Shown: positions 26,641 through 37,055 of the stretch, piece by piece
Numbering within the stretch: position 1 is the stretch's first letter
Layout of the letters: every line of letters starts with the position of its first letter
Assembly (NCBI RefSeq): GCF_000600295.1
Contig: NZ_JEMG01000001.1
Coordinates: 201,459-265,458, forward strand
Source of the DNA: Hylemonella gracilis str. Niagara R
GTDB taxonomy: Bacteria; Pseudomonadota; Gammaproteobacteria; Burkholderiales; Burkholderiaceae_C
Length of the DNA: 64,000 bases
Direction: 5' to 3'
Program-made: the position numbers and the translations under genes
Notes under the pieces: generated by a model
The model's input: only the letters and a program-made list of their open reading frames with translations
Told to the model about the DNA's origin: nothing
The model's database searches: none

Positions 26641-27862
26641 GGGTGGGCTCCACAGTGGCGTCCAGGGCCTGCGTGATGACCTGCATCAGCGCCTGGACAA
26701 AACGCAGGTTGTCGTCTTCGCTGCCGATGGACACGCGCAGGCAGTGGGTGAACCCCGGCTCCTTCCAGGGCTTGACGATCACGCCCCGGGCCAGCAAGGC
26801 CTCGGCCACCGGCGCGCTGGGTTGGCCCAAATCCAGGAAGAGGAAGTTGGCCGCCGAGGGCGCGATGCGCAGGCCCGCGAACGGATGTCCAGGCTGGCCC
26901 AGCTGCGCGAGCGCACGCAGGCGCGCGGCCAAGGCCTCACGCAGCCGCACGGTGCGGGCCACATTGGCCTGCATGTGCGCGGGGTCGTTCCAGGCGGCCA
27001 GCGCCGCGCTTTGGGCAGCATGGTTGACGTTGAAGGGCGAGCGCACCTTGTCGAGCAGCGCCACCATCGCGGCGTCACTCGCCACGCCGTAACCCACGCG
27101 CAGGCCGGCCAGGCCCCAGGCCTTGGAGAAAGTGCGCAGCACGATCCACGGGCCGCTGCGCGCGTGCAGCAACTCCAGCACCTCGGGGTAGCCCGGCTTC
27201 AGGCGGGCGTATTCATAGTAGGCCTCGTCCAGCACCAGCAGGGTGTGGGCCGGCGTGGCAGCCAGCAAGCGCGTCATGGCCGCGCGGTCGAAGGCGCAAC
27301 CCACCGGGTTGGACGGGTTGGGCACAAAGGCCAGCTTGGGGCCGCGCGCCAACGCCGTGCACCAGGCCTCCACATCAAAAGTCATGGCCTCGGTGAGGTC
27401 GAGCAATTCGACTTCGGCGCCCATCAAACGCGGGTAGATCTCGTGCAGACCGAAGGCCGGACGCTGGGTCAGCACGCGGTCACCCGGTTGCAGAAACACC
27501 TCGCACAGCAGCTTGAGCAGGTCTTCCGAGCCATTGCCGAACACCAGACGCTCGGGCGCCACGCTCAGGCCTGCGGCGATGGCTGCACGCAGCGCCGTGC
27601 AACGCGCGTCGGGGTAACGGCTGAGTTCGCCGCTCAGGGCCAGCTCGGCCAGCACCCGGGCCACGGCCGGGCTGGCGCCGAAGGGGTTTTCGTTGCTGGC
27701 CAGGCAGGCCAAGGGCTGCTCGGGCGGCAAGTGGTAACGCTGGCGCACGACGGCTGGTGCAAGGCCCGCGTTGTAGTCCGGCAAGCCGCGCGCCTGTGGT
27801 CGGGCCAGGGACATGAGCAGCTCGGACGAGGCTTGGGTCGAGGCGTTGAACGAGGAATTCAT
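26618..27862 (-). CDS. hisC: HisC-type histidinol-phosphate aminotransferase paralogue embedded in the hut operon
   Basis: A 414-residue PLP-dependent class I/II aminotransferase. It has ASNENPFGAS, FVPNPSNPVG (the usual second N-N-P-T-G is altered), LVLDEAYYEYA, and the PLP lysine in RTFSKAWGLAGLRVGYG. By sequence it is HisC-like. Its ATG overlaps the stop of the FAD-dehydrogenase gene (ATGA) and its end overlaps hutF, so it is locked into a catabolic operon rather than his biosynthesis. A likely role is transamination between imidazolyl-pyruvate and histidine. Aromatic amino acid or true histidinol-phosphate activity cannot be excluded. Confidence 0.8.
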   Translation of the reverse strand: MNSSFNASTQASSELLMSLARPQARGLPDYNAGLAPAVVRQRYHLPPEQPLACLASNENPFGASPAVARVLAELALSGELSRYPDARCTALRAAIAAGLSVAPERLVFGNGSEDLLKLLCEVFLQPGDRVLTQRPAFGLHEIYPRLMGAEVELLDLTEAMTFDVEAWCTALARGPKLAFVPNPSNPVGCAFDRAAMTRLLAATPAHTLLVLDEAYYEYARLKPGYPEVLELLHARSGPWIVLRTFSKAWGLAGLRVGYGVASDAAMVALLDKVRSPFNVNHAAQSAALAAWNDPAHMQANVARTVRLREALAARLRALAQLGQPGHPFAGLRIAPSAANFLFLDLGQPSAPVAEALLARGVIVKPWKEPGFTHCLRVSIGSEDDNLRFVQALMQVITQALDATVEPTHGHAQVA

Positions 27863-29247
27863 AGGCCGAAGATTTTTCCGGGGTTGAGCAGATTCAGCGG
27901 GTCCAGCGCCTGCTTGATGGCACGCATGGTCGCCAGCTCCTGCGGCGTGCGGCTGATCGCGAGATAGGCTTTCTTGTGCAGGCCGATGCCGTGCTCGGCC
28001 GAGACACTGCCCTGGAAACGGGCGACCAGTTCGTACAGCAGCTCCTCCAACACCTCGCCTTGCTGGCCGATGCTGGCGCCGTCGGTGGTGACGTGCAAAT
28101 TGCTGTCGCCCACGTGGCCGAAAAAGAGCGTGTGGTGAGCGGGCCAACGCGCGTCCAGAGTCGCACGGCAGGCCTCGGCGAAGCGGCCGATGTCGGCCTG
28201 CGGCAGGCTGACGTCGAAATTGATGGGCGGGTGCAGGCGAGTCGGGAACTCCGCCGGCGCTTCGCGCAGTTTCCACAGCGTGCGCGCCTGCGCGTCCGAC
28301 TGGGCTAGCACGGCGTCAACCACCTCGCCGGACTGCAGGGCTTCGTCCAACACGGCTTCCACCGCGGCGCGCAGACTGTCTTGGTCGCTGCCGTCGAGGT
28401 CAACCAGGGCCAGCAAGGGATGGGGCGGCGCGAAGGGTGGCTGTAACTGCTGCCAGGCCAGCGAGGTCTGCACGAAATCGTTCCACATCAATTCAAAGGC
28501 CGCCACGCTGTTACCGAAGCGCGCTTGCAGGCGGGCCAGCAGATCCAGCGCGGCGTCGAAGTGCGGCAGCGCCAGCAGGGCCGTGGTCCGCGCGCCGGGT
28601 TGCGGATGCAGGCGCAGCAGCACGCGCGTGACGATGCCCAACGTGCCTTCGGCGCCGATGAAGAACTGCTTGAGATCGTAGCCCGTGTTGTTCTTGATCA
28701 TGGGCCGCAGCATGGGCAGCACCGTGCCATCGGCCAGCACCACCTCCAACCCCAGCACCTGCTCACGCAGCATGCCGAACTGCAGCACACCGTTGCCCCC
28801 AGCATTGGTGGCGACGTTGCCACCGATCTGACAACTGCCGCGCGCGCCCAGGTCCACACCGAACTGCAGGCCCACGGACCGCGCCGCTTCCTGCACGCTC
28901 TGCAAGGTGGCGCCGGCCTGGGCCTTGAGTACCGCGGTGCGGGCGTCGACCTGCTCGATGGCCTGCATGCGTTCGAGCGACAGCACCACGCAGCCAGGCA
29001 CGGGAACGGCCCCGCCGGCCAGGCCGGTGCGCCCGCCCTGGGGCACCACGGGTACGCGGTGCGCGCTGCACAGACGCATCAACGCGCTGACCTGCGCCGT
29101 GTTGCGCGGCCGTACCAATGCCTGCGGGCGCACGGGTGGCGCGCCGCTCCAATCCGTGTGGTAACTCTCGGGCACCTCGGGGCCGGGCAGCACGAGGTCG
29201 GGGCCCAGGGTGGCCGTCAGTTCTTCGAGAAAGCGGGTAGGGGACAT
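27859..29247 (-). CDS. FAD-binding 2-hydroxyacid dehydrogenase (GlcD/D-2-hydroxyglutarate dehydrogenase type)
   Basis: A 462-residue flavoprotein with an N-terminal FAD-binding type 4 domain (VPVVPQGGRTGLAGGAVP, GARGSCQIGGNVATNAGGN in part, LEVVLADGTVLPML) and a C-terminal FAD-oxidase C domain (LFFGHVGDSNLHVTT, SAEHGIGLHKKAYL). Such enzymes oxidise D-2-hydroxyacids to 2-oxoacids and pass electrons to quinone, cytochrome or an ETF. Its ATGA overlap with the HisC-type gene and its place between hutI and hutF suggest a substrate linked to histidine, for example imidazolyl-lactate. It could instead act on D-lactate or 2-hydroxyglutarate. Confidence 0.82.
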   Translation of the reverse strand: MSPTRFLEELTATLGPDLVLPGPEVPESYHTDWSGAPPVRPQALVRPRNTAQVSALMRLCSAHRVPVVPQGGRTGLAGGAVPVPGCVVLSLERMQAIEQVDARTAVLKAQAGATLQSVQEAARSVGLQFGVDLGARGSCQIGGNVATNAGGNGVLQFGMLREQVLGLEVVLADGTVLPMLRPMIKNNTGYDLKQFFIGAEGTLGIVTRVLLRLHPQPGARTTALLALPHFDAALDLLARLQARFGNSVAAFELMWNDFVQTSLAWQQLQPPFAPPHPLLALVDLDGSDQDSLRAAVEAVLDEALQSGEVVDAVLAQSDAQARTLWKLREAPAEFPTRLHPPINFDVSLPQADIGRFAEACRATLDARWPAHHTLFFGHVGDSNLHVTTDGASIGQQGEVLEELLYELVARFQGSVSAEHGIGLHKKAYLAISRTPQELATMRAIKQALDPLNLLNPGKIFGL

Positions 29248-29278
29248 CGGGGGTCTTTCGCGGTCGATGGCCAGGGCC

Positions 29279-30526
29279 TCAGTCCTGCCGAGCCGTGCGG
29301 ACCACGCGACCCTGACGCACGATGGTGCAGTCGGGTTTGTGGCCCAGCCAGTACGCCAGCTCGGCCGCGTCCTGCACGGGCCAGAGCACGAAGTTCGCTG
29401 GTCGCCCCGCCGCCAAGCTGCCGTGGCTCTGCTGCAGGCCCAGAGCCTGGGCCGCGTGGCGGGTCACGCCGGCCAGCACCTCGGGCACGGTCAGGCGGAA
29501 CAGGGTGCAAGCCATGTTCATCATCAGCAGCAGACTCAGCGTGGGCGAGGTGCCAGGGTTGTGGTCGGTGGACACAGCCATGGGCACGCCGGCTGCGCGC
29601 AGTGCGGCGATGGGCGGCAGGTGCGTGTCGCGCAAAAAGTAGTACGCGCCGGGCAGCAGCACGGCCACGGTGCCGGCGCGCTGCATGGCCGCGATGCCTT
29701 CGGCGCTCAGGTGTTCGATGTGATCACAAGACAGAGCTCCGTAGCGAGCGGCCAGCGCCGCGCCCCCCATGTCCGAGAGTTGCTCGGCATGCAGCTTGAC
29801 CGGCAGGCCCAGGGCCTGGGCCGCTTGGAACACCTGCTCGGTCTCGGCCAGCGTGAAGGCGATGCGCTCGCAGAACACGTCCACCGCGTCGATCAGACCC
29901 TCGGCGGCCAGCGCCGGCATCATCTCCTGGCAGACCAGGTCGATGTAGGCCTGGCTGCGGCCCGCGTAGTCGGGCGGCAAGGCGTGCGCGCCCAGAAAGG
30001 TGGTGCGCACGGTGACGCCGAACTGTTCGCCCAAGCGACGCGCGACGCGCAGCTGGGTACGCTCATGTTCGAGACTCAGGCCGTAGCCCGATTTGATCTC
30101 AATGGCGCAGACACCTTCGTCCAACAGCGCCTGCAGACGCGGCACGGTCTGCGCCAGCAACTCGTCCTCGCTCGCGGCGCGCGTGGCGCGCACGCTGGAG
30201 ACGATGCCGCCCCCGGCACGCGCCACGTCTTCGTAACTCGCACCGGCCAGGCGCATGGCAAATTCGTTGGCGCGCTGGCCGCCATAGACCAGATGGGTGT
30301 GGCAATCCACCAGGCCCGGCGTGACCAAGGCGCCCTGCCCTTCGTGGCGCCGCAGATCGGCGTACGCAGCTGGCAGGTCGGTCCGTGGGCCCAGCCAGGC
30401 GATGTGGCCATGCGCCACCACCAGCGCGGCATCGGGCAGCGCGGCCGAGCTTGGCCCGCAGGCTTCGGGCGCCAAGGTCAGATCGGTCCAGACGCCGTCA
30501 GCGCTGGGAAGTTCCTGGACGTTCAT
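29279..30526 (-). CDS. hutI: Imidazolonepropionase
   Basis: Hydrolyses 4-imidazolone-5-propionate to N-formimino-L-glutamate. The 415-residue zinc amidohydrolase shows [59 protein letters not shown] and [11 protein letters not shown], the full HutI signature. The ATG at 30526 was chosen because it overlaps the hutD stop (ATGA); the frame stays open upstream without homology. It lies 31 bases before the FAD-dehydrogenase gene. Confidence 0.95.
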   Translation of the reverse strand: MNVQELPSADGVWTDLTLAPEACGPSSAALPDAALVVAHGHIAWLGPRTDLPAAYADLRRHEGQGALVTPGLVDCHTHLVYGGQRANEFAMRLAGASYEDVARAGGGIVSSVRATRAASEDELLAQTVPRLQALLDEGVCAIEIKSGYGLSLEHERTQLRVARRLGEQFGVTVRTTFLGAHALPPDYAGRSQAYIDLVCQEMMPALAAEGLIDAVDVFCERIAFTLAETEQVFQAAQALGLPVKLHAEQLSDMGGAALAARYGALSCDHIEHLSAEGIAAMQRAGTVAVLLPGAYYFLRDTHLPPIAALRAAGVPMAVSTDHNPGTSPTLSLLLMMNMACTLFRLTVPEVLAGVTRHAAQALGLQQSHGSLAAGRPANFVLWPVQDAAELAYWLGHKPDCTIVRQGRVVRTARQD

Positions 30527-31170
30527 GCGTGCTCCCGTTCGATGGACACGGCCAGCAAGGCGCCCGGGCCGTGCTGCGCGTCGGGCCGCAACTCCACAGG
30601 CCCGCCGCCATCCTGCCACCACAGGCCTTGGTTGGCAGTGAGCGCCCAGAAGGTGTCGAGGTCGGTGCCAACCCCGGCCCGCAACCCCGAAGAATCACTC
30701 AGGGCGCTTGAAGCGCTCGTCAGCTGCCAACGCCCCGCCAGGGCCATGACCAAGCCCTCGACCGTGTGCGGCAAGGACCCGCCTTCACGGACCACCACCA
30801 CGCGTGCGCGGCAACGCCCGCGTCGGGTCATCACGTTGAAGTCATGGCAGTCCTCGGCGATCAGATCCCCTTGCACCGGCGCTTCGCCGGAAAACGCGAA
30901 CGGCACCCAGGGCCGGTCCAGTCGGTGATCCACGGCGCCGTCGCTGCTGTGCAAGTGCACCCCTGCGCCCTCGAGCAGGGTGATGACACGGTCCACCTGC
31001 GCGAAGCGCGAGAAGGGGCCATTGCTGGCAATGTGGGCGATGCTGACCCGCCAGTCGAAAGCGTCCATGCCCGCGCCCGGCGGTTGGCAGACGATCTCAC
31101 GCGTCACACCGCCGCCGTTCTTCCAGGGCATGGCGGGCAATTGCTGGCGGTCGAACAAGTGGACGGGCAT
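30523..31170 (-). CDS. hutD: HutD/Ves family protein
   Basis: A 215-residue bicupin of the HutD/Ves family. The N-terminal [13 protein letters not shown] and [18 protein letters not shown] are characteristic. HutD is encoded in many hut operons; it has been proposed to limit pathway flux, and its biochemical role remains unsettled. Coupled to hutI by a four-base overlap and 79 bases downstream of hutU. Its position inside the operon is the best evidence for the assignment. Confidence 0.9.
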   Translation of the reverse strand: MPVHLFDRQQLPAMPWKNGGGVTREIVCQPPGAGMDAFDWRVSIAHIASNGPFSRFAQVDRVITLLEGAGVHLHSSDGAVDHRLDRPWVPFAFSGEAPVQGDLIAEDCHDFNVMTRRGRCRARVVVVREGGSLPHTVEGLVMALAGRWQLTSASSALSDSSGLRAGVGTDLDTFWALTANQGLWWQDGGGPVELRPDAQHGPGALLAVSIEREHA

Positions 31171-31249
31171 GGCGCGGGCGGGGTGAGAACCGTAGAGATG
31201 GGATCGCTCAGACGCGAAGCGTTCAAGTGCGCTGTTCGTATGTAGCGCC

Positions 31250-32956
31250 TCAGCGCAGCATGGGCAGTTTCAGGCCAAACTTCTTCGCGGTCTCGATCGC
31301 CAGTTCGTAGCCGGCGTCGGCATGGCGCATCACGCCCGAGCCGCAGTCGTTGACCAGCACGCGCGCCAGGCGCTCGGCTGCCGCATCGCTGCCGTCGGCC
31401 ACGATCACCATGCCCGCGTGCTGCGAGTAGCCCATGCCCACGCCGCCGCCGTGGTGCAGGCTGACCCAGCTGGCGCCGCCCGCAGTATTGAGCAAGGCAT
31501 TGAGCAGCGGCCAGTCGCTCACGGCGTCGGTGCCGTCCTTCATGCCTTCGGTCTCGCGGTTCGGGCTGGCCACCGAGCCGGTGTCCAGGTGGTCCCGGCC
31601 GATCACGATGGGGGCCTTGAGCTCGCCCTTCTTCACCATCTCGTTGAAGGCCAAGCCCGCGATGTGGCGCTCGCCCAGGCCCAGCCAACAAATGCGCGCG
31701 GGCAGGCCCTGGAAAGCAATGCGCTCGCGCGCCATGTCCAGCCATCGCACCATGTGCTTGTTGTGTGGGAACAGTTCTTTCAGCTTGGCGTCGGTCTTGT
31801 AGATGTCTTCCGGGTCACCCGAAAGCGCGACCCAGCGGAACGGCCCCTTGCCCTCGCAGAACAGCGGTCGGATGTAGGCAGGCACGAAACCAGGGAAGTC
31901 GAAGGCGTTCTTCACGCCCTCGTCGTAGGCAACCTGGCGGATGTTGTTGCCGTAGTCCACGGTCGGAATGCCCATGGCTTGGAAATCCAGCATGGCTTGC
32001 ACATGCACCGCGCAGCCCTTGGCGGCGGCGGCCTTGAGCGTGGCGTGCTGGGCCGGGTCGCGCTGGGCTGTCTTCCACTGCGCCACGGTCCAGCCTGGGG
32101 GCAGGTATCCGTTGATCAGATCATGGGCCGAGGTCTGGTCGGTCACGATGTCCGGCTTGATGGCGTTCGCACCACCGGCTTTGGCGCGGCGCACCAGCTC
32201 GGGCAACACCTCGGCGGCATTGCCCAGCAAAGCGATGGAAACCGCTTCCTTCTTGGCCGTGTGGTGCTGGATCAACGCGAGGGCGTCGTCGATGTCCTTG
32301 GCCTGCTTGTCCACGTAGCGGGTGCGCAGGCGGAAGTCGATGCTGCTCTGCTGGCACTCGATGGCCAGCACGCAGGCGCCCGCCAGCACGCCGGCCAGGG
32401 TTTGCGCGCCGCCCATGCCGCCCAGGCCGGCGGTCAGGATCCACTTGCCCGCCAGGTCGTTGTTGTAGTGCTGGCGGCCGGCTTCGACGAAGGTCTCGAA
32501 GGTGCCCTGCACGATGCCCTGGCCGCCGATGTAGATCCAGCTGCCGGCGGTCATCTGGCCGTACATGAACAGGCCCTTGCGGTCCAGCTCGTTGAAGTGC
32601 TCCCAGTTGGCCCACTTGGGCACGAGGTTGGAATTGGCGATCAGCACGCGCGGCGCGTGGGCGTGGGTCTTGAACACGCCCACCGGCTTGCCCGACTGCA
32701 CCAGCAAGGATTCGTCGTCGTTCAGGTCCTTGAGCGAGGCCAGGATCTGGTCAAAACATTCCCAGTTGCGCGCGGCGCGGCCGATGCCGCCATAGACCAC
32801 CAGGGCCTGCGGGTTCTCGGCCACGTCGGGGTCGAGGTTGTTCTGGATCATGCGGTAGGCCGCTTCGGTGATCCAGTTCTTGCAGTGCAAGGTGTTGCCG
32901 CGAGGTGCACGGATCACGCGGGTCGGGTCCAGGCGGGGGTCGGTGGTGGTGGTCAT
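31250..32956 (-). CDS. hutU: Urocanate hydratase (urocanase)
   Basis: Converts urocanate to 4-imidazolone-5-propionate using tightly bound NAD+. The 568-residue protein is near the usual 555-560. It shows [35 protein letters not shown], the NAD-binding [28 protein letters not shown] and [14 protein letters not shown] 32956 gives the standard N-terminus; an upstream ATG-less extension has no homology. It follows hutH by 62 bases. Confidence 0.96.
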   Translation of the reverse strand: MTTTTDPRLDPTRVIRAPRGNTLHCKNWITEAAYRMIQNNLDPDVAENPQALVVYGGIGRAARNWECFDQILASLKDLNDDESLLVQSGKPVGVFKTHAHAPRVLIANSNLVPKWANWEHFNELDRKGLFMYGQMTAGSWIYIGGQGIVQGTFETFVEAGRQHYNNDLAGKWILTAGLGGMGGAQTLAGVLAGACVLAIECQQSSIDFRLRTRYVDKQAKDIDDALALIQHHTAKKEAVSIALLGNAAEVLPELVRRAKAGGANAIKPDIVTDQTSAHDLINGYLPPGWTVAQWKTAQRDPAQHATLKAAAAKGCAVHVQAMLDFQAMGIPTVDYGNNIRQVAYDEGVKNAFDFPGFVPAYIRPLFCEGKGPFRWVALSGDPEDIYKTDAKLKELFPHNKHMVRWLDMARERIAFQGLPARICWLGLGERHIAGLAFNEMVKKGELKAPIVIGRDHLDTGSVASPNRETEGMKDGTDAVSDWPLLNALLNTAGGASWVSLHHGGGVGMGYSQHAGMVIVADGSDAAAERLARVLVNDCGSGVMRHADAGYELAIETAKKFGLKLPMLR

Positions 32957-33018
32957 GGCGAACTCCTGGGGCAGATCTTGGAACAGAACGGAAATGAGAA
33001 AGTCGGAAGAGAAGCAGT

Positions 33019-34575
33019 TCAGGCCAGCGCCGGCAAGGGCATCGCCGGCACCGACTGCGCCAAGGCGCCGCTGCGCACCAGAGCGATGGCGGCCTCCAGG
33101 TCGGGCGTGATGTGGCGGTCGTCGTCGAGGTGCGGCACCTGCTGGCGCAGCAGCTGACGCACGGCCGTCAGCGGCGCGCTGGTGTTCAGCGGCGCATGGA
33201 AGTCGCAGCCCTGGGCCGCGCACAGCCACTCGATGGCGATCACGGCCATGGCGTTCTCGGCCATGGGCAGCAAGCGGCGCGCGCCGTGCGCGGCCATGGA
33301 CACATGGTCTTCCTGGTTGGCCGACGTGGGGATGGAATCCACGCTGGCCGGGTAGGCGCGCTGCTTGTTCTCCGAGACCAGCGCGGCGGCCGTGACCTGC
33401 GGGATCATGAAACCCGAGTTCAGCCCTGGCTTGGGCGTGAGGAAGGCCGGCAGGCCCGACAGCGCCGGATCCACCAGCATGGCGATGCGGCGCTCGGCCA
33501 AGGAACCGATTTCGCAGATGGCCATGGCGATCATGTCGGCCGCGAAGGCCACGGGCTCGGCGTGGAAGTTGCCGCCCGACAGCGCCTCGCCGCCCTGGTC
33601 ATTGCTGAAGATCAGCGGGTTGTCCGAGACGCCGTTGGCCTCGGTCCCGAGCAAGGAGGCCGCGTGGTGCAGCAGGTCCAGGCAGGCCCCCATCACCTGC
33701 GGCTGGCAGCGCAGGCAGTACGGGTCTTGCACACGCTCGTCGCCTTGCAGGTGCGAGGCACGGATGGCGCTGCCCGCCAGCAGTTGGCGCAGCGCCTCGG
33801 CGGTGGCGATCTGGCCGCGGTGCTTGCGCAGCGCATGGATGCGCGGGTCGAAGGGCGCGTCGGAGCCCTTGGCCGCGTCGGTGGCCAGGGCCCCAGTCAA
33901 CAGCGCCGACTGGAACAGGCGCTCGGCCTCGAACAGCCCCGCCAGCGCATTGGCCGTGGAGAACTGGGTGCCGTTGAGCAGGGCCAGTCCCTCCTTGGGC
34001 CCGAGCGTGACGGGGGCCAGCCCCACGCTGGCCAGGGCCTGCACGGCCGGCAGGCGGCCGGTGGGCGTGTCGGCCTCGCCGACGCCGATCATCACCGCCG
34101 TCATGTGCGACAGCGGCGCCAGGTCACCCGAGGCACCCACCGAACCCTGGGCCGGCACCACCGGGATCACGCCGCGCGCCAGCATGGCTTCCAGCAGGGC
34201 CAGGGTGGCGGGGCGGATGCCCGAGGCGCCCTGGGCCAGGCTGACCAGCTTGAGCGCCATCATCAGCCGCGTGATCGGCAGCGGCGTGGCTTCACCCACA
34301 CCGGCCGCGTGCGAGAGCACGATGTTGCGTTGCAGGGTTTCCAAATCCTCGGCGGGAATGCGCACGCTGGCCAGTTTGCCGAAGCCGGTGTTGATGCCAT
34401 ACACAGGCTCTCCGCGCGCGACGATGCGCGCCACGGTCTCGGCGCTGGCGGCCACGGCCGCCATGCAAGCGGCGTCCAACCGCAACGCAGCGCCCCGGTA
34501 GATGGTGCGCCAGTGTGCGAGCGGCACGTCACCGGGGGTGAGCGTCACGGTAGATGGGGTTGAGTCAGCAGTCAT
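33019..34575 (-). CDS. hutH: Histidine ammonia-lyase
   Basis: Removes ammonia from L-histidine to give urocanate, the committed step. In the 518 residues the MIO cofactor triad Ala-Ser-Gly is seen in [15 protein letters not shown], and [31 protein letters not shown] and NQEDHVSMA mark the active site. The ATG at 34575 was chosen over a longer open frame that runs back into hutC. Its own HutC-type operator lies 8-20 bases upstream, so hutH can be regulated separately from the transporter genes. Confidence 0.96.
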   Translation of the reverse strand: MTADSTPSTVTLTPGDVPLAHWRTIYRGAALRLDAACMAAVAASAETVARIVARGEPVYGINTGFGKLASVRIPAEDLETLQRNIVLSHAAGVGEATPLPITRLMMALKLVSLAQGASGIRPATLALLEAMLARGVIPVVPAQGSVGASGDLAPLSHMTAVMIGVGEADTPTGRLPAVQALASVGLAPVTLGPKEGLALLNGTQFSTANALAGLFEAERLFQSALLTGALATDAAKGSDAPFDPRIHALRKHRGQIATAEALRQLLAGSAIRASHLQGDERVQDPYCLRCQPQVMGACLDLLHHAASLLGTEANGVSDNPLIFSNDQGGEALSGGNFHAEPVAFAADMIAMAICEIGSLAERRIAMLVDPALSGLPAFLTPKPGLNSGFMIPQVTAAALVSENKQRAYPASVDSIPTSANQEDHVSMAAHGARRLLPMAENAMAVIAIEWLCAAQGCDFHAPLNTSAPLTAVRQLLRQQVPHLDDDRHITPDLEAAIALVRSGALAQSVPAMPLPALA

Positions 34576-34582
34576 GGCATTC

Positions 34583-34595
34583 CTGTCTAGACAAG
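34583..34595. promoter_or_regulatory. HutC operator upstream of hutH
   Basis: CTGTCTAGACAAG centres on the perfect palindrome TGTCTAGACA. It matches the two sites before the transporter genes at 11-12 of 13 positions and the known HutC pattern (TTGTnTAnACAA-like). It overlaps the ribosome-binding region of hutH, so a bound repressor would block initiation directly. Confidence 0.8.
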
Positions 34596-34631
34596 TACGG
34601 GCGCAAATGAGCGAAGCATGGGTCTGTCGCT

Positions 34632-35402
34632 TCAGGTGAAAACGGGGTTGCCGTCGGCGTGGTAACGGCTGCCCAGCCGGTAGCGGTTGGCCGGGTGCAG
34701 GCAACGCACCAGGGTCACGGGCGTGCTGCGGGTCCAGGTGCGGCGCGTCAGCAGCAGGCAGGGCTGGGTGGCGGGCATCTGCAGGTGCACGGCCTGCTCG
34801 GCCGTGGGCAGCACCGCGTCCACCACATGCTCGATCTCGTCGAAGGGGACGTTGCGCACCAGGTACTCCGAGGGCTGCTGCTGGCGGAAATCCTGCTGCC
34901 CGTAATCGGGTACCACACGCGGGTTGACGTAACGGTCTTCGAGCTGGATGGGCAGGCCGTCCTCGAAGTGCACGCAGACCGAGTGGAACACCGACTCGCC
35001 GGTGCGCACATCCAGCGCGGCGGCGATGTCGAGCGCGGCCGCGACGCGCTCGACCACCAGCATGTCGCATCGGTAGTCGTGCCCGCGCGCGCGGATTTCG
35101 CTGCCCAGGTTGGCGATCTGCAGCAAGGTGGATTGGGGCTTGGCCTCGGCCACGAAGCTGCCCACACCCGCCACGCGCACGATGCGGCCTTGTTCGGTCA
35201 ACTCGCGCAGGGCGCGGTTGACGGTCATGCGCGCGATGCCGAAATGCGCCACCAGCTCGTGTTCCGAGGGCAGGCGGTCGCCCGGACGCAGGCTGCCGTC
35301 CTGGATCTTGCGGGCGATGTAGTCCTTGACCTGCTGGTAGAGCGCAACCGAGTTGGAGGTGGCGGCGGCGCGGGAACGGACGGGAGCGGCGTTGCGTGTC
35401 AT
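34632..35402 (-). CDS. hutC: HutC, GntR-family repressor of histidine utilisation
   Basis: A 256-residue regulator with an N-terminal winged helix ([38 protein letters not shown]) and a C-terminal UTRA effector domain that in HutC binds urocanate and releases DNA. The domain shows [13 protein letters not shown] and LLLTRRTWT. The gene sits inside the operon between the ABC transporter and hutH, 12 bases after the ATPase gene. The three operators found in the window share one sequence, which fits one local repressor. Confidence 0.94.
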   Translation of the reverse strand: MTRNAAPVRSRAAATSNSVALYQQVKDYIARKIQDGSLRPGDRLPSEHELVAHFGIARMTVNRALRELTEQGRIVRVAGVGSFVAEAKPQSTLLQIANLGSEIRARGHDYRCDMLVVERVAAALDIAAALDVRTGESVFHSVCVHFEDGLPIQLEDRYVNPRVVPDYGQQDFRQQQPSEYLVRNVPFDEIEHVVDAVLPTAEQAVHLQMPATQPCLLLTRRTWTRSTPVTLVRCLHPANRYRLGSRYHADGNPVFT

Positions 35403-35414
35403 GGAGTGGAGGGT

Positions 35415-36227
35415 TCAGTGCTCGGCGGCGGCCATGGATTCAGCGCGGATTTCCTCGGTCAGCCGCGCCTTGATGGCCATGAACTCGGGCGAGGTCTTGA
35501 CCGTGTAGTGGCGCGGGTGCGGAAAGTTCACCGCGATCTCGGCCTTGATGCGGCCAGGCCGCGCGCTGAACACGGCCACGCGGTTGGCCATGAAGATGGC
35601 TTCGTCGATGTCGTGGGTCACGAACAGCACGGTCTTCTGGGCCGACTCCCAGATGCCGAGCAGCAGCTCCTGCATCAGCACCCGGGTCTGGTTGTCCAGC
35701 GCGCCGAAGGGTTCGTCCAGCAGCAAGATCTTGGGGTCATTGGCCAACGCGCGCGCGATGGCCGTGCGTTGCTGCATGCCACCCGAGAGCTGCTTGGGGA
35801 AATGCTGTTCGAAACCGCGCAGGCCGACCTTGGCGATGAAGTAGTCCGAGCGCTCCTTCTGCTGCGCCTCGGGCAGACCGCGCTCGCGCAGGCCAAAACG
35901 GATGTTCTGCTCGATGGTGAGCCAGGGGAACAGGGTGTAGCTCTGGAACACCATGCCACGATCGGCGCCCGGCCCTTCGACCGGTTGGCCGTCCAGCAAG
36001 ACCTGACCGGTGCTCGGCTGGTCCAGTCCCGCGACGATGCGCAGCAATGTGGACTTGCCGCAGCCCGAGGGGCCGAGGATGGTGACGAAGTCGTTCTCGC
36101 GCACCTCGAATTGGATGGGCGTGAGCGCCTGGGTCTGGTGGCCCTTGGGGCTGGTGAAGACGCGCGAGACGCCCTGGATGGACAGCTTCAGCGACGGCTT
36201 GTGGGATGCAGGGGCCAAGACACTCAC
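35415..36227 (-). CDS. ABC transporter ATP-binding protein (nitrate/taurine/SsuB type) of the hut locus
   Basis: A 270-residue ATPase of the NrtD/TauB/SsuB branch. Walker A is [11 protein letters not shown], the Q-loop is in [13 protein letters not shown], the signature is LSGGMQQR, Walker B is [12 protein letters not shown], and the switch histidine is in FVTHDIDEA. Its ATG (36227) overlaps the permease stop by four bases. Together with the permease and binding protein it forms a complete importer, presumably for histidine or urocanate. This is not the polar amino acid (HisP) type usually thought of for histidine. Confidence 0.9.
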   Translation of the reverse strand: MSVLAPASHKPSLKLSIQGVSRVFTSPKGHQTQALTPIQFEVRENDFVTILGPSGCGKSTLLRIVAGLDQPSTGQVLLDGQPVEGPGADRGMVFQSYTLFPWLTIEQNIRFGLRERGLPEAQQKERSDYFIAKVGLRGFEQHFPKQLSGGMQQRTAIARALANDPKILLLDEPFGALDNQTRVLMQELLLGIWESAQKTVLFVTHDIDEAIFMANRVAVFSARPGRIKAEIAVNFPHPRHYTVKTSPEFMAIKARLTEEIRAESMAAAEH

Positions 36228-37051
36228 AGCGAACTCCAGGCGAACAGGCGGCGGTTGAGCGCCTTGAAGGCGAAATCGGAAACCAGCCCGATCAGGCCGA
36301 TGACGATGATGCCGAAGATGATCTGGCCGGTGTTGAGCAAGGCCTGGCTGTCGGTGATCATGTGGCCGATGCCTGAAGACGAGCCGATCAGCTCGGCGAC
36401 GATGACGTAGGTCCAGGCCCAGCCCAGCACCAGGCGCAGGGTCTCGGCGATCTCGGGTGCGGCGCCCGGGATCAGCACGCGTTTAACGACGCCGCTGTTG
36501 CTGGCACCCAGGGTGTAGGCCGCCTCGACCAGGTCCTTGCGGGCCGCGCCCACCGTGACCGCGACCATGAGCACGATCTGGAACACCGAGCCGATGAAGA
36601 TGACCAGCACCTTCTGCAGCTCGCCGATGCCCGCCCAGAGTATCAACAGCGGAATGAAGGCCGAGGCCGGCAGGTATCGGCAGAAGGAGACAAAGGGTTC
36701 GAGAAAGGCCTCGACCCCCTTGTGCGCGCCCATCGCGATGCCCAGCGGCACGGCGACCACGGCGGCCATCAAGAAGCCGCCGAAGACCCGCCACACCGTC
36801 ATGCCGATGTCGTGGATGAAGTTGAACTCGGTGAACAGCAACCAACCTTCTCGCACCATGGTCAGAGGACTGGCCAGGAAGGTGGACGAGACATAACCGC
36901 CGAGCGTGAAGAACGCCCAGACACCGAAGAACACGACGAAGAAACCCAGGCCCAGCAGCCAGCGCGCGCGCGCGCTGACGGGCTGCAAGGGAGCCAGGCC
37001 ACTGCGCTGGGGCCGCGTGGGCAAGGCGGGCATGACGGGAGGCAGGGTCAT
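36224..37051 (-). CDS. ABC transporter permease of the hut locus
   Basis: A 275-residue inner-membrane permease (BPD_transp_1, SsuC/TauC type) with about six helices. The cytoplasmic coupling segment is AAYTLGASNSGVVKRVLIPGAAPEI (in part). The N-terminal tail of about 30 residues is Pro/Arg-rich. It starts four bases after the binding-protein gene stop and overlaps the ATPase start, so the three are tightly co-translated. Substrate follows from the operon only. Confidence 0.9.
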   Translation of the reverse strand: MTLPPVMPALPTRPQRSGLAPLQPVSARARWLLGLGFFVVFFGVWAFFTLGGYVSSTFLASPLTMVREGWLLFTEFNFIHDIGMTVWRVFGGFLMAAVVAVPLGIAMGAHKGVEAFLEPFVSFCRYLPASAFIPLLILWAGIGELQKVLVIFIGSVFQIVLMVAVTVGAARKDLVEAAYTLGASNSGVVKRVLIPGAAPEIAETLRLVLGWAWTYVIVAELIGSSSGIGHMITDSQALLNTGQIIFGIIVIGLIGLVSDFAFKALNRRLFAWSSL

Positions 37052-37055
37052 GGCT

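Noticed and set aside
26618-27862. Idea that the HisC-type gene marks a histidine biosynthesis cluster
   Set aside because: No hisG, hisD, hisB, hisH, hisA, hisF or hisI is nearby; all neighbours are catabolic.
27859-29247. Idea that the FAD dehydrogenase in the hut locus is the missing GlcD
   Set aside because: It is coupled to the aminotransferase and hut genes, far from glcEF, and resembles D-2-hydroxyglutarate-type enzymes more than GlcD.
31322-33157. Open frame opposite hutU (about 611 codons)
   Set aside because: Antisense shadow of urocanase; no domain, low-information composition.
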